NCBI GenBank assembly: GCA_963805525.1
Contig: CAWDUT010000006.1
Coordinates: 1,711,307-1,775,306, forward strand
Length of the DNA: 64,000 nt
Direction: 5' to 3'
Source: DASQFQ01 sp963805525
Lineage (GTDB): Bacteria > Actinomycetota > Thermoleophilia > Solirubrobacterales > Solirubrobacteraceae
How positions within the stretch are numbered: the stretch's first letter is position 1; every line of letters begins with the position of its first letter. Below are positions 1-8,117 of this stretch, in pieces. The position numbers were made by a program, and so were the translations under genes. Under the pieces are notes generated by a model. That model was not told the DNA's origin and did not search any database. It saw only the letters and a program-made list of their open reading frames with translations.

Positions 1-1017
1 CGCTTGATCGGTGCAGGTCGTGCCGAGGTCGTCGCCGTGCCGCGCCCGGAACCGGGGCCGGGGGAGGTCCTGCTGCGCGTGCTGGCGGCGGGCGTGTGCC
101 GGACGGACCTCGCCCTCCTGCGCAGCGGAGGCAACGGGCTCGAGCTGCCCGTGACGCTGGGGCACGAGGTCGTGGGCGAGGTGATGGCGCTCGGCGACGG
201 CGTAGCCGGTCTAGCGTCCGGGACCGTGGTGGCGGTCTACGAACTCCTCGGCTGTGGCCGCTGCTCCGCGTGCGCGCGGGGGCAGGACAACGTCTGCCGG
301 GACGTCATCCCCGGGGCGATCGGCATCACGCGCGACGGCGGCATGGCCGAGCACGTCGTCGCGCCGGCGCGCAATCTCGTGGCGCTCGGCGACGTCGATC
401 CCGTCCACGCCGCGCCGCTGACGGATGCCGGCATGACCGCGCTGCACGCTGTCGAGCGCGGACGGTCGGAGCTCGAACCGGGGGCGACGGCCGTGGTCGT
501 CGGCATCGGCGGCCTGGGCCACCTCGCCGTGCAGTTCGTGCGCGCCACGTCCAGGGTTCGCGTCATCGCCGTCGACGTCGATCGCGCACGGCTGGACTTC
601 GCCGCTGGAATCGGCGCCGACGACGGCGTCCTCACGGGGCCAGGCGCTGCGGAGGGCATCCTCGAGGCGAACGGCGGTCGCAAGGTCGACGTCGTCTTCG
701 ACTTCGTCGGCGCGCAGGCGAGCCTTGACCTAGCCGCGCAGGTCACCGGACGCGGGGGCGCGATCGTCGTGACCGGTGGGGGCGGCGGCCGGCTGTCGAT
801 CACCGCGCAGATGGGAGCCGGCGGATCGCCAGACCGCGAGATCGCGATCGTGCACACGTTCGGTGGCACCCGCGAGGATCTGATGCAGGCGCTCGCGCTC
901 GCCGAGGCCGGCCGGGTCCAGACCCACGTCGAGGCCTACGACCTCGAGGAGGCGGGCCGGGTGCTGGCCGACCTCGACGCCGGCAACGTGCTCGGGCGCG
1001 CCGTGCTGGTGCCGTGA
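1..1017 (+). CDS. Zinc-dependent alcohol dehydrogenase (MDR family), 5' end cut by window
   Basis: Medium-chain dehydrogenase that would oxidise an alcohol with NAD(P) in the cytosol. Visible: catalytic zinc Cys near residue 32 and GHE at 53-55; the four structural-zinc cysteines at about 84, 87, 90 and 98; a Rossmann GIGGLG motif near 168; a C-terminal substrate/cofactor domain. The family usually has 340-350 residues and the reading frame is open to base 1, so only a few N-terminal residues lie outside the window. A TTG at base 4 is the first in-frame start-like codon but is unlikely to be the true start. The substrate cannot be read from the sequence. Confidence 0.9.
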   Translation, partial: RLIGAGRAEVVAVPRPEPGPGEVLLRVLAAGVCRTDLALLRSGGNGLELPVTLGHEVVGEVMALGDGVAGLASGTVVAVYELLGCGRCSACARGQDNVCRDVIPGAIGITRDGGMAEHVVAPARNLVALGDVDPVHAAPLTDAGMTALHAVERGRSELEPGATAVVVGIGGLGHLAVQFVRATSRVRVIAVDVDRARLDFAAGIGADDGVLTGPGAAEGILEANGGRKVDVVFDFVGAQASLDLAAQVTGRGGAIVVTGGGGGRLSITAQMGAGGSPDREIAIVHTFGGTREDLMQALALAEAGRVQTHVEAYDLEEAGRVLADLDAGNVLGRAVLVP

Positions 1018-1177
1018 CCACGGACCTCCGCGGGGTCTCGAGTGGATCGCGCTCACGGGGATCAATCCGGGGAACAAATTGAGCGCAACCCATCCCAACT
1101 CGGAGCAACTCAAGCCGCTCTAACGCTGCCGAAATACAGTCGGTAGCCAGAACCTTCCGGCTGGGGGCCGGGCGGTC

Positions 1178-1202
1178 GCAGGTTCAAATCCTGTCTCCCC
1201 GA
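1178..1202 (+). other. tRNA 3'-end-like fragment (T arm plus acceptor strand)
   Basis: A 5-bp T stem (GCAGG/CCTGT with one G-T pair) encloses the loop TTCAAAT, followed directly by a seven-base acceptor strand CTCCCCG and an A at the discriminator position. No matching 5' acceptor strand or anticodon arm is found at the right distance upstream (the closest is an imperfect TCGGAG near 1100, too far for a normal tRNA). This looks like the tRNA tail left at an integration site, not a working tRNA. Confidence 0.5.
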
Positions 1203-1254
1203 CTCGAAGTTCCTGCTAATCGCATTATTCTTGTCAGCGGGGCATTGGCCGTAC

Positions 1255-1275
1255 GGGGGTTCAATTGGGACCCCC
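1255..1275. repeat. Perfect 6-bp hairpin, 9-base loop
   Basis: GGGGGT at 1255-1260 pairs with ACCCCC at 1270-1275. No T run follows on either strand, so a Rho-independent terminator is not supported; its role is unknown. Confidence 0.4.
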
Positions 1276-1576
1276 TAGGTCCAAGTTCTGCAATCGGGCG
1301 AGAAACGGTGGATGGCGCGGTAGCGTCGAATCTGCGCGATTGTGCGCACCCGGTCCATTCGCGCACGAACGCGCACATTCAATCGCGGCGATTCCTCGGC
1401 TCGCGTTGGTCTGCATGACGCCCACGGCGGCTCAGCGAAACCCGGGGAAGGCGGTCGACGAGCGGCACGATGAAGGATGAAGTCGGGCCCGCGGGCGCCA
1501 TCCGTGACGCATCCCAAGCGGGCTCCACTCCGCGCTCGTAGGTAGTTGAGGATCCGGACGCCGGCCGCCGCGCCCG

Positions 1577-1780
1577 CTATCTCGGGCGGGCGGGCTTGCG
1601 GCCCACTGTGCGCCATGCCGTCAAGGCTCGACCAGCGGGAGAATTCGGCTGGTCGGCACTGCGGCCGCGCGCCATGATCTCGAGGACGCGTTGGTTCACG
1701 CGCCGCTGAGCATGGTGCGAGACGGTGCCGAGCTTCTGCTTCGAACGAGCGTGCTTCCTGCGTTCCGGCCTTGAAGGCAT
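1577..1780 (-). CDS. Possible small basic protein, unknown
   Basis: A 67-codon frame starting ATG at 1780 with an AAAGGAC ribosome-site-like sequence about eight bases upstream. The product is rich in Arg and Lys, especially in the first 30 residues. No domain is recognised. It stands alone in an otherwise gene-poor stretch, so it may be spurious. Confidence 0.25.
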   Translation of the reverse strand: MPSRPERRKHARSKQKLGTVSHHAQRRVNQRVLEIMARGRSADQPNSPAGRALTAWRTVGRKPARPR

Positions 1781-2156
1781 CGTGTGTCCTTTCTTGGTCC
1801 GTGACCAGCCGCCGGGGCGGTCGGAGCGGAGTGCCGGCGAGGTACTGGCTCCACAGTCGCCCCCGTCGCCGTTAGTGCGTGACCTCGTCGCGTGGGTTCG
1901 CTCGTCGGTGTACTGCGCGCTTCGGCCGGGAGTGTTGGCCGCGGAGCCAGCCTCCCGTGCACACTACTCCCCGGCACGCCCAGTTACGAGCGGAGGTGCG
2001 AACGCGGGCATCGCGCACGAAATCCCGCAGTTTGGGCGACCGCCGGCCTCGCGCTCCTGGCGGCGGGGGGCGCGGGTCTGCCAGTGTTGAGTTCCTCGAC
2101 CGTCGGCGCCGGCGCGGACCCTCCGGGTACGTGGCGCGACGAGCAGGAGGTGGCGG

Positions 2157-2426
2157 ATGACCACCCTCAACAGCCTCGGCAGTGCAGAGCCGGAGCCGTC
2201 CGAAGTCGCTCACGCGTCGCTGGCGATGGCCGACTATGACGCGAAGGGCGGCAATTACGCAGCGGCGCTTGACTGGCTGGCGGTCGCCGCGCAGTTTCGC
2301 GTGCTGACTCAGGAATATCGCCACAAGAAGGTCGCTTGGGAGGGTGCGCTGGAGCCGCCCGACTGCGCCTCGCCGTCGGCGCTCGCGTGCGCTGGCGTGG
2401 TCAGGCGACGGGCGGGGCGCCGCTAG
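2157..2426 (+). CDS. Small hypothetical protein with a helical repeat-like core
   Basis: 89 residues. The start is well supported: AGGAGGT lies six bases before ATG. Residues 18-58 look like a single TPR-like helical hairpin (pattern of Ala, Tyr and Leu around YAAALDWLAVAAQ), which would suggest protein-protein contact, but this is weak. The C-terminal 25 residues are Arg/Ala-rich and less protein-like. No operon partner: the next gene begins 425 bases downstream. Confidence 0.5.
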   Translation: MTTLNSLGSAEPEPSEVAHASLAMADYDAKGGNYAAALDWLAVAAQFRVLTQEYRHKKVAWEGALEPPDCASPSALACAGVVRRRAGRR

Positions 2427-2851
2427 GGCGTCGCGAGAACCTGCGCATGGCGTCGCGGGCCCGGCCGGCCGGGGCAGACAAGCCGGCGGCGTCTTCGCTG
2501 AGCTCGTCTGACATGGCCTGGGCGCGCAGGTCGCTTCGCGTTTGCTTCAGCCCAGCGAGCGGAAAGGCGCCTTGACCGGCGACGGTGGCCGGCCGTTCGC
2601 AAAGACCCGTCTCGGCGGGTCGCACACCGCGGCTGGTGTCAGATAATCGGTCGAGGCGCTTACTGAGGCGTGGGCGCGGGCGCGAGGGGTAAGGTTATTG
2701 CCGAGAGGGAGCCTTGCCATCACGCGGCCCTGGGCAGGCAGGTCAGTTCCGGTCGGGGACGCGGGCGGTGATCCTCCGCACATACGCTGAACACTTCTCG
2801 TGGTACGGCTGTTGAGCCGGACGACGGAGAGGGGTTCTGGAGGCGGCCCCG
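2427..2851. other. 425-base intergenic stretch, no feature seen
   Basis: Lies between the small 89-residue gene and the HATPase gene. The open frames here have no recognisable domain. It presumably carries the promoter for the 2852 operon, but I cannot pick out a convincing -35/-10 pair. Confidence 0.4.
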
Positions 2852-3625
2852 ATGCAGCCAGACCAGGCAGGACCGACGAACGGCCGACGAGCGTCGACCG
2901 CCCCAAGGGTTCGCGAGGTCACGGGGAATGAGGGGTTGCAGGCGACCTGCCGGCGCCAAGCGCGCGTGATCGAGGCGCTGAGTGAGGCGGTGTCGGTCTT
3001 GCGCTGCGGAGCGGCGGCGCTGAAGGCCGAGAATGCCGACCTGCGCGCCGCAAACGACCGGGTCCGCAATCGCGTCGGCGGTTCTGCGCGTGCGAGGGGC
3101 CGCAGCGGCGTCTCGGAAGCCGTCGAGGTGCCGCTGGCGCTGGATGTGGCGGCACCCGCGGCGGCGCGCGTCGTGGTCGCCGACTGTCTGCGCGGCCGGG
3201 TCGCTGCATCCGTGCTCGCCGACGCGCAGTTGGTCATGTCGGAGCTGGTCTCCAACAGCGTGGCTCATAGCGGCGTGTCCGCCGCCGGCGTCGTGGCAGT
3301 GCGGGTCCGCCTCACGAGCACCATGGTCCGCCTCGAGGTCGAGGATCCCGGGCGCGGTGGCGAGATCGCTCCGCGGTCCCCAGATCCGAAGCGCGGCGGC
3401 GGCTTCGGTCTGGGCATCGTGCGCGCGCTCAGTGAACGCTGGGGGCTCGAGCGCGTGGTCGCGGGCGGAACTCGTGTCTGGGCGCAGCTGCCACGCGCAC
3501 CGCAGACCGCAGCGCCATCCCCAGAGCCATCCGGCCTCGCGGTGACTGCCGATACTCGAAGCCGCAAGCCAAGCAGCGGGCGAACGGCCACGCGCCGGCG
3601 GGCGCCCGCGGAAGGAACCGCATGA
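2852..3625 (+). CDS. RsbW-like ATP-binding protein with N-terminal coiled coil
   Basis: 257 residues. Residues 30-75 are heptad-like (a short coiled coil), then a GHKL ATPase fold: N box ELVSNSVAHS near 130-139, G1 box EVEDPGRG near 167, G2 box GGFGLGIVRALS near 186. There is no histidine phosphoacceptor domain, so this is an anti-sigma-factor/serine-kinase-type module (RsbW/SpoIIAB-like) rather than a sensor kinase. The family usually regulates an alternative sigma factor through an anti-anti-sigma partner, but no such partner gene is adjacent. The last 45 residues are a low-complexity Arg/Ser/Thr tail. Its stop overlaps the next gene's ATG (ATGA), so the two are probably co-translated. Confidence 0.8.
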   Translation: MQPDQAGPTNGRRASTAPRVREVTGNEGLQATCRRQARVIEALSEAVSVLRCGAAALKAENADLRAANDRVRNRVGGSARARGRSGVSEAVEVPLALDVAAPAAARVVVADCLRGRVAASVLADAQLVMSELVSNSVAHSGVSAAGVVAVRVRLTSTMVRLEVEDPGRGGEIAPRSPDPKRGGGFGLGIVRALSERWGLERVVAGGTRVWAQLPRAPQTAAPSPEPSGLAVTADTRSRKPSSGRTATRRRAPAEGTA

Positions 3626-3891
3626 CCGAGGTGCACGTCATTCCCGACGACCGGAGCACGTGGCGGGTCTATGACGCCGACACGGCCGCGCCACTGTCAG
3701 AGCACACGAACGCCACCGAAGCCGAGCTCGCCGCGCGGGCGCACGCGCAAGAGCGAGACCTCGAGCGGGTCGTGGTCCACGACCGCTACAACCGCATGCA
3801 CGACGCCGCCCGTCCGCCGGCGGGGGTCTCGGCGCGCGACCACCGCGCCCGCGCGCGACAGCTGGCGCTCGCCCTCGAACGCACGCGCTAG
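3622..3891 (+). CDS. DUF2188-type small protein
   Basis: 89 residues, ATG overlapping the upstream stop by four bases. Residues 1-55 fit the DUF2188 pattern (HVIPDDRSTWRVYDAD, then an Ala/Glu-rich helix, then a VVVHDRYNR strand), a small alpha-beta domain of unknown function. The tail is a basic helix. Co-expressed with the ATPase gene in front of it. Its stop meets the stop of the convergent DUF2294 gene, with four shared bases. Confidence 0.7.
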   Translation: MTEVHVIPDDRSTWRVYDADTAAPLSEHTNATEAELAARAHAQERDLERVVVHDRYNRMHDAARPPAGVSARDHRARARQLALALERTR

Positions 3892-4271
3892 CGGCGGGTC
3901 TGTTGCGCGGCGGGCGGCAGCGGTTCGAGCACGAAGACCTCGACGGCGAGGTCGGGGTCGATGTGGTTGTCGCTCATGAAACCGATCACCTTGCGTCCGG
4001 TCAGCTCCTCGATCTCGCGGCTGACGTCGGCTTGCATGACGCTCTGCCAGCGTCGGCGCAGATCGAGCACCGCGTGGCCCTCGCCGGCGTCGGCGAGCGT
4101 CTGCTCGCCGCGCGTGAGGCTGTCCTGCAGCACCACGAAGATCCCGTTGTCGCCGATCGTGGTCCGGGCCTTGGTCGGGCCGCGGCCGGTCGTGCGCGCG
4201 AGCGCCCCGACGACGGTCGTCGAGATCCTCGCCGCGAGCTCTCCGTCATACCACGCAGTGGGGCCGCTCAC
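3888..4271 (-). CDS. DUF2294 family protein
   Basis: 127 residues, the usual length of DUF2294 proteins. Family signatures are visible: GRGPTKARTTIGDN near 28-41, LTRGEQTLADAGEG near 52-65, and the C-terminal GRKVIGFMSDNHIDPDLAVE (about 92-111). Function is not established; the family is sometimes found with Na+ transport or stress genes. Converges on the DUF2188 gene with stop codons overlapping. Confidence 0.85.
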   Translation of the reverse strand: MSGPTAWYDGELAARISTTVVGALARTTGRGPTKARTTIGDNGIFVVLQDSLTRGEQTLADAGEGHAVLDLRRRWQSVMQADVSREIEELTGRKVIGFMSDNHIDPDLAVEVFVLEPLPPAAQQTRR

Positions 4272-4404
4272 GGCCGTCCTCCGCGGCGCTTGGCGAGGGC
4301 CGAGTTCTTCATGGCTGCGACGCTACCGCCATGTTCGACGTGAGCCATCGGCGGCAACTGCTGCGCCCTGGGGCGTAGTTCTCCACATCTCGGGTCGCAC
4401 GGGC

Positions 4405-4674
4405 TCAGCCGTAGCTGCGCGCAACGACAGCGGCCATGGACGCGAGCCGGTGCTGGCTGTACCAGGCCGGAGTGAAGCCGTGAACGCGCGCGCCGTGCTC
4501 GCGCGCGATCTCGACCAGGTCGCTGGGGCGCCGGGCTTCCAGCATCTCCGCACACCCCTGCGGATGCACGTCAGCGCAGCACAGCTCGAAGCTTTGCGTC
4601 GCGACAATGAGGTCTCGCGACGCATCTGCGTTATCCGGCGAGGACGCAGACGAGAACCTGCGGGCGGGGGGCAC
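4405..4674 (-). CDS. DUF1059-like small protein
   Basis: The C-terminal 65 residues match DUF1059: a Cys-containing first strand (FELCCADVHPQGC), a helix (PSDLVEIAREHGARVHG) and a closing amphipathic helix. The frame stays open upstream to 4866, but I chose the GTG at 4674 because AAAGGGG sits nine bases before it; an ATG 51 bases further upstream is the alternative. Function unknown. It lies alone, followed by no same-strand gene. Confidence 0.55.
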   Translation of the reverse strand: MPPARRFSSASSPDNADASRDLIVATQSFELCCADVHPQGCAEMLEARRPSDLVEIAREHGARVHGFTPAWYSQHRLASMAAVVARSYG

Positions 4675-4859
4675 GAAAGCCAGCCCCTTTCTCGGGCGTC
4701 TCGCCGGCCGGTCCGACCGCGAGACTCCCATATCGAGTACAGCTGACTCTCCTCGCTTTCGCGCCAATGTCAAGGCGCAGTGTTCCCGCCCGCCCGCCGT
4801 GCGGTTGCGGTGCGCCGGACGGGGATCAATCGAGTCGATCACGTTCGAACGTCTAGCGA

Positions 4860-5273
4860 TCACCACGTCCGCACAAGGGCTGAGTCAACGGGCCGCTGCA
4901 ACGACGAGAGCCCGCCGGAGCGGGCTCCCGGTTTTGCCGGGTGACCCGTGTGCTCAGGTGTGCAGCGCGCGACGCCGGCCGATGCGCCCCACGCCCTGCC
5001 CCCGCGGCCGTTCATGAAGCCGACGAGCAGGAGGATCAGGCCGCCGACGGCCACGGCGCCGATCGCGGCCGAGACCCAGTCGAAGCCTCGCCGGAGCCCG
5101 AGGACTCGGGGACGGCGACCGCGACCGCTCGGGTCGTACCCGATCGCGACGTCGCGCGTGTCGGGCGAGCGGAGGTCCTGGGTGGTCCCGACCGGGACCG
5201 GGTTCGGGTCGTAGCCGGTTGCGCCGCGGCCGGTTCTTAAGGGCCTAGTCGGAATGGCGCCGGGTCGGCGCAA
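4860..5273 (-). pseudogene. Remnant of a repeat-bearing membrane-anchored protein
   Basis: Visible pieces, in order: two GYDP units flanking a QDLRSPDTRD motif, then GFDWVSAAIGA followed by about 15 hydrophobic residues (one membrane segment). This is the layout of small exported actinobacterial proteins with QDLRSPDTRDA repeats and a C-terminal anchor. Two things are broken. There is no signal peptide at the N-terminus. After the membrane segment the frame runs on, whereas a one-base shift would give a basic RRRALHT tail ending at TGA 4954, exactly where such proteins stop. A hairpin follows at 4908-4927. I read it as a decayed gene, though a sequencing error in the G-rich stretch near 4990-5010 is possible. 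Confidence 0.55.
4908..4927 (-). terminator. Perfect 8-bp hairpin with CGGA loop
   Basis: GAGCCCGC pairs with GCGGGCTC around a CGGA loop (TCCG on the minus strand). On the minus strand it follows the expected end (4954) of the anchor-protein fossil. On the plus strand it is followed by CCCGG-TTTT. A near-identical design occurs at 63038-63057. Confidence 0.5.
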
Positions 5274-5342
5274 CTGAAGCCCGGACGACGATCGCGGCTT
5301 GACGTCTGGCGACTGGGTCCGCGGCCTCTCGATCGCTCGTGG

Positions 5343-5685
5343 CTGGCCGAGGCGTTCCTTCCGTTCGCCACCTCCGTCGTCGCCGAGTCGGTGTAGTGGA
5401 CATGGCCAGTGAACTGCCGTCGGCTTCTACGGCATGGCGTTCGACGTGATGGCGCTGACATTCAACACCTTTGGCGGTACGCGTCCCGCCACGGCCTGGT
5501 CCGCGAAGCCCTCTGCCCTGAGGGAGCGACAGCCATCAGCAGCGCTTTGACTCGCCCTGGCCTGGCTCGCGACCGGCGCCCTGCTTGGCACCTTGCTACC
5601 CGTCCTAGGCGTGGCCGTGATCGTCGCGTTCAACGCCGTTCACTGGTTACCGATCCGAGGCGAGAGCCCGCACGCGCGAACCTGA
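5343..5685 (+). pseudogene. Fossil of a TMEM175/DUF1211-type membrane channel (C-terminal part)
   Basis: Four pieces read in sequence in shifting frames. LAEAFLPFATSVVAES (from 5343) matches the FxPFxT motif of TMEM175 proteins and then hits TAG. TAVGFYGMAFDVMALTFNT lies around 5415-5472. LWRYASRHGLV follows after a one-base shift. A last membrane segment, LALAWLATGALLGTLL and onward, ends in HWLPIRGE and TGA at 5685. The order and hydrophobicity follow the last membrane helices of the prokaryotic TMEM175 potassium-channel family. At least three frame breaks rule out function. Confidence 0.55.
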
Positions 5686-5697
5686 TCGAAGACCGGG

Positions 5698-6591
5698 TCA
5701 CGGCGCCGCCGGCAGCGCGCGCTTGTGCGCGGTGCGGCGGTAGGCGGAGACGATGATCTCGTGCACCTCCGGCGCCACTTCGCGACCCTCGAGGAAGTCG
5801 TCGAGCCGCTCGTAGGTGACGCCAAAGACGTCCTCGTCCGGGAGTCCGGGACGCTCGCTTTCCAGGTCGGCCGTGGGCACCTTGGCGAGGATCGCGTCCT
5901 CGGCGCCGAGCGCCTGCGCTACCGCCCGGACGCGCCGCTTGGTCAGCCCCGCGAGCGGCGCCAGGTCGCAGGCGCCGTCCCCGTACTTCGTGAAAAAGCC
6001 CATGAGGGCCTCCGCGGCGTGGTCGGTACCCACCACGAGCAGCCCGTGCGCGCCGGCGACCGCGTACTGCGCCGCCATCCGCATCCGCGCCTTCAGGTTG
6101 CCCCGCACAAGGTCGCGGGCGGCGACCCTTTCAGCGGGCTCGCCGGCCGCATCCACGGCGGCGGACAGCGCATCGCTCGCCGGGCCGACGTCGATGGTGA
6201 GCGTCGCGTCCGGGCGGACGAACGCGAGCGCGCGCTGGGCATCCTCCTCGTCGGCCTGAGCGTGATACGGCAGGCGCATGGCGACGAACGTGGCGCTGCC
6301 GCCGTCCGCGCGCACGCGCTCGGCGGCGAGCTGGCACAGCCGCCCGGCGGTGGCCGAGTCGACGCCACCACTGACCCCCAGCACCCAACCGCGCAGCCCG
6401 CTGCCGGCCAGCTGCTCCACGAGAAACGTGACACGACGCTCGACCTCAACGGCGGCGTCGAACTCCGCCGGCACCATGAGCTCCGCGCTGATGGCGGCCT
6501 GCACCGATGTCCGGTTGGCGCGCGCCACGCGCGCGACGATACCCCGCGCCAAAACGGACGACAGCCGTCGTCCCACAGTGCCAGCGATCAT
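5698..6591 (-). CDS. nadE: NH3-dependent NAD+ synthetase
   Basis: Makes NAD from nicotinic acid adenine dinucleotide, ATP and ammonia. The PP-loop SGGVDS is at 74-79; downstream are the FTKYGDGACDLAPLAGLTK segment (about 218-236) and the C-terminal PTADLE/LPDED region. 297 residues, slightly longer than the 270-280 typical; no glutaminase domain, so ammonia-dependent. The ATG at 6591 overlaps the TGA of an upstream fragment (6588-6752); the first 38 residues are unlike NadE, so MVPAEFDAAVEV (residue 39) could be the working start. A decayed second copy lies at 59650-60494. Confidence 0.9.
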   Translation of the reverse strand: MIAGTVGRRLSSVLARGIVARVARANRTSVQAAISAELMVPAEFDAAVEVERRVTFLVEQLAGSGLRGWVLGVSGGVDSATAGRLCQLAAERVRADGGSATFVAMRLPYHAQADEEDAQRALAFVRPDATLTIDVGPASDALSAAVDAAGEPAERVAARDLVRGNLKARMRMAAQYAVAGAHGLLVVGTDHAAEALMGFFTKYGDGACDLAPLAGLTKRRVRAVAQALGAEDAILAKVPTADLESERPGLPDEDVFGVTYERLDDFLEGREVAPEVHEIIVSAYRRTAHKRALPAAP

Positions 6592-6752
6592 GTCTCGGGA
6601 TCCTCGTCGACGCCCGCGCCGTAGCGGTCGTCGTCGAGTCTCGGGATCTCTGGCTCATCGAAGCCGGCGACGTCCCGCCGGAGGGGCTGGGTGTGTGCTC
6701 GGCGCCGGGGAATGAGGTCTGCCTCGCTCAGTTCGAAGCCCTCCGCCTCACC
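6588..6752 (-). pseudogene. C-terminal fragment of a small acidic protein (paralogue of 55387-55635)
   Basis: Read on the minus strand, the frame gives EGFELSEADLI, then RRDVAGFDEPEIPRLDDDRY and finally VDEDPET, stopping at TGA 6588-6590. This parallels the intact 82-residue acidic protein at 55387 (EGFDVAEADLI ... WRDAAGF ... IPGLDDDRYG ... DEDPET). There is no start codon in frame between 6752 and the first upstream stop, and homology ends at about 6752, where a histidine-kinase tail begins on the other strand. So it is a severed 3' end. Confidence 0.6.
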
Positions 6753-6775
6753 TCGCCGGACCCGATCAGTACCTG

Positions 6776-6919
6776 GTCGAGGACGTCGGCGGGGCGCTCA
6801 GCGTCGACAGCCGGGTCGGGCAGGGCACACGCCGCGTCGTCGAGCTTCCGCTCGACCCCCTCACGGGGTTCGTGAGCGCGAGCTGCCGTCAGATTCGTTG
6901 TCGAGCAGGGCGGGCGTAG
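6776..6919 (+). pseudogene. Severed C-terminus of a histidine kinase
   Basis: The frame from 6776 reads VEDVGGALSVDSRVGQGT followed by RRVVELPLDP. That is the end of a HATPase_c domain (the last two strands and the GxGT loop typical of two-component kinases). Nothing upstream continues the ATPase fold: at about 6760 the sequence switches to the tail of an unrelated gene on the other strand. Its 3' end overlaps the end of cydB. A second, different kinase tail sits at 10258-10368. Confidence 0.6.
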
Positions 6920-8117
6920 CCGCCGCGAGGCCGAGCGCGATCGCCGCGAGCAGCATGGTCACGCCGATCGCGTGCGCCCACCCGACCTCGGCAACGGTGA
7001 GGAAGCCTGAGCCGCCGATGAGGCAGGCGGTGGCGAGGCGCCCGGCGCGGGCCGGATGGAGACCCGGGGTCCGGACGGGACCGTCGCGCGGGTCGACGGA
7101 GCCGCCGTCGGCGCCGTAGTCGCCCAGGCGGCCGGCGACGGACAGCCGCAGCAGCACGAGCAGCGAAGGGATCACGACGATGCCACCGCCTACGACGGCG
7201 ATGATGACGGCGATCAGCGTGTCGCGCGGGGCGGCAGCCTGGTCGACCGTCAGGCCGGGCAGGAGCTGGGGCTGTTGGGCGCGCGCCCACCCGGCCACGA
7301 TCGCCGCGACGGCGAGGGCCGCGGCGAAGCGTGCGAGCTGAAATCGCCGGCGGAGCACGAGCCCGAGCGCCGAGACGCCCGCCGCACCCGACACGATCAC
7401 GGCGGGGAGCCCCGGGCCGGCGATCAGCTCGCGGTACAGCGGGTGGGCGTCGCGATGCAGGACGACGAGCCCGGCGACGGCGAGCAGGCCTGCGACAGTG
7501 CCGGCGCCGAGGGCGCGACGGCGATAGGGAGCCACGAGGTCATGCTCTCCGCGACGCTGCGCGTCGTCGCACAGGTAGACGGCGGCCAGGTAGGCGGAGA
7601 TCGCGATCGCCAACGCGCCGATGACGGCCGAGGTCGGGTTGAGCCAGCTCGAGACCAGGTCGCCCTCGGCGTTGCCGTACGGCACTCGTCCCGACGCGAT
7701 GCCGCCGAGGCACGCGCCGAGGGCGAACGGCGTCACGATCGACGACACGGCGGAGACGACGTCGAGGTCGCGGACCTGCCGCGGACCCGATGTGCCTGCG
7801 GACACGGCGTACGCTGCGCCGCGGATGACGATCCCCAGCGCCGCCAGGATGAGCGCGACCGAGAGCGTCGACGCGATCGAGCCGAAGGCAGCGGGGTAGG
7901 CCGTCCACATCACGGTGAGTACGAAGATCAACCACACGTGGTTGGCCTCCCACACCGGCGCGATGACGTTGTGGGCGAAGTCGCGGATGCGCCGCCCCTC
8001 CCGGGTCTGTGGGGCGGTGATCTGCCAGATGGCGGCGCCGAAGTCGGCGCCGGCCAGCACGATGTAGCACGTCAGGCCGACGAGGACCAAGACCAGCGGC
8101 ACGGTCGTCAACGTCAC
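6861..8117 (-). CDS. cydB: Cytochrome bd quinol oxidase subunit II, with extra C-terminal hairpin
   Basis: Second subunit of the bd-type terminal oxidase in the cytoplasmic membrane. I start at GTG 8117, which overlaps the cydA stop (GTGA), giving 418 residues. The N-terminal signature VLAGADFGAAIWQI (about 19-32) is typical, followed by eight or nine membrane helices. The family is usually 330-380 residues; the extra 60 at the C-terminus form one or two more helices around LATACLIGGSGFLTVAEVGW and AHAIGV. A similar piece occurs as a fossil at 21950-22140, so this tail looks like a module once fused or read through. Last gene of the three-gene operon. Confidence 0.9.
   Translation of the reverse strand: MTLTTVPLVLVLVGLTCYIVLAGADFGAAIWQITAPQTREGRRIRDFAHNVIAPVWEANHVWLIFVLTVMWTAYPAAFGSIASTLSVALILAALGIVIRGAAYAVSAGTSGPRQVRDLDVVSAVSSIVTPFALGACLGGIASGRVPYGNAEGDLVSSWLNPTSAVIGALAIAISAYLAAVYLCDDAQRRGEHDLVAPYRRRALGAGTVAGLLAVAGLVVLHRDAHPLYRELIAGPGLPAVIVSGAAGVSALGLVLRRRFQLARFAAALAVAAIVAGWARAQQPQLLPGLTVDQAAAPRDTLIAVIIAVVGGGIVVIPSLLVLLRLSVAGRLGDYGADGGSVDPRDGPVRTPGLHPARAGRLATACLIGGSGFLTVAEVGWAHAIGVTMLLAAIALGLAAATPALLDNESDGSSRSRTP

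Larger units (their letters stand above)
1018..2156. other. 1.1 kb without a convincing gene; holds a tRNA fragment and a hairpin
   Basis: Open frames here have low protein-like character and no recognisable domain. The stretch contains a tRNA 3'-end-like fragment at 1178-1202, a perfect 6-bp hairpin at 1255-1275 and one weak small ORF at 1577-1780. Local base composition drops around 1210-1260 (AT-richer), unlike neighbouring genes, which is consistent with an old insertion boundary. Confidence 0.5.

Noticed and set aside
1178..1202. A complete tRNA gene near 1100-1202
   Set aside because: The best 5' acceptor match is imperfect and would give a molecule over 100 bases with no proper anticodon arm.
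6776..6919. The minus-strand reading of the kinase-tail region as the N-terminus of the acidic protein
   Set aside because: It needs a frameshift to connect and offers no start codon, whereas the plus-strand reading matches the kinase-end pattern closely.
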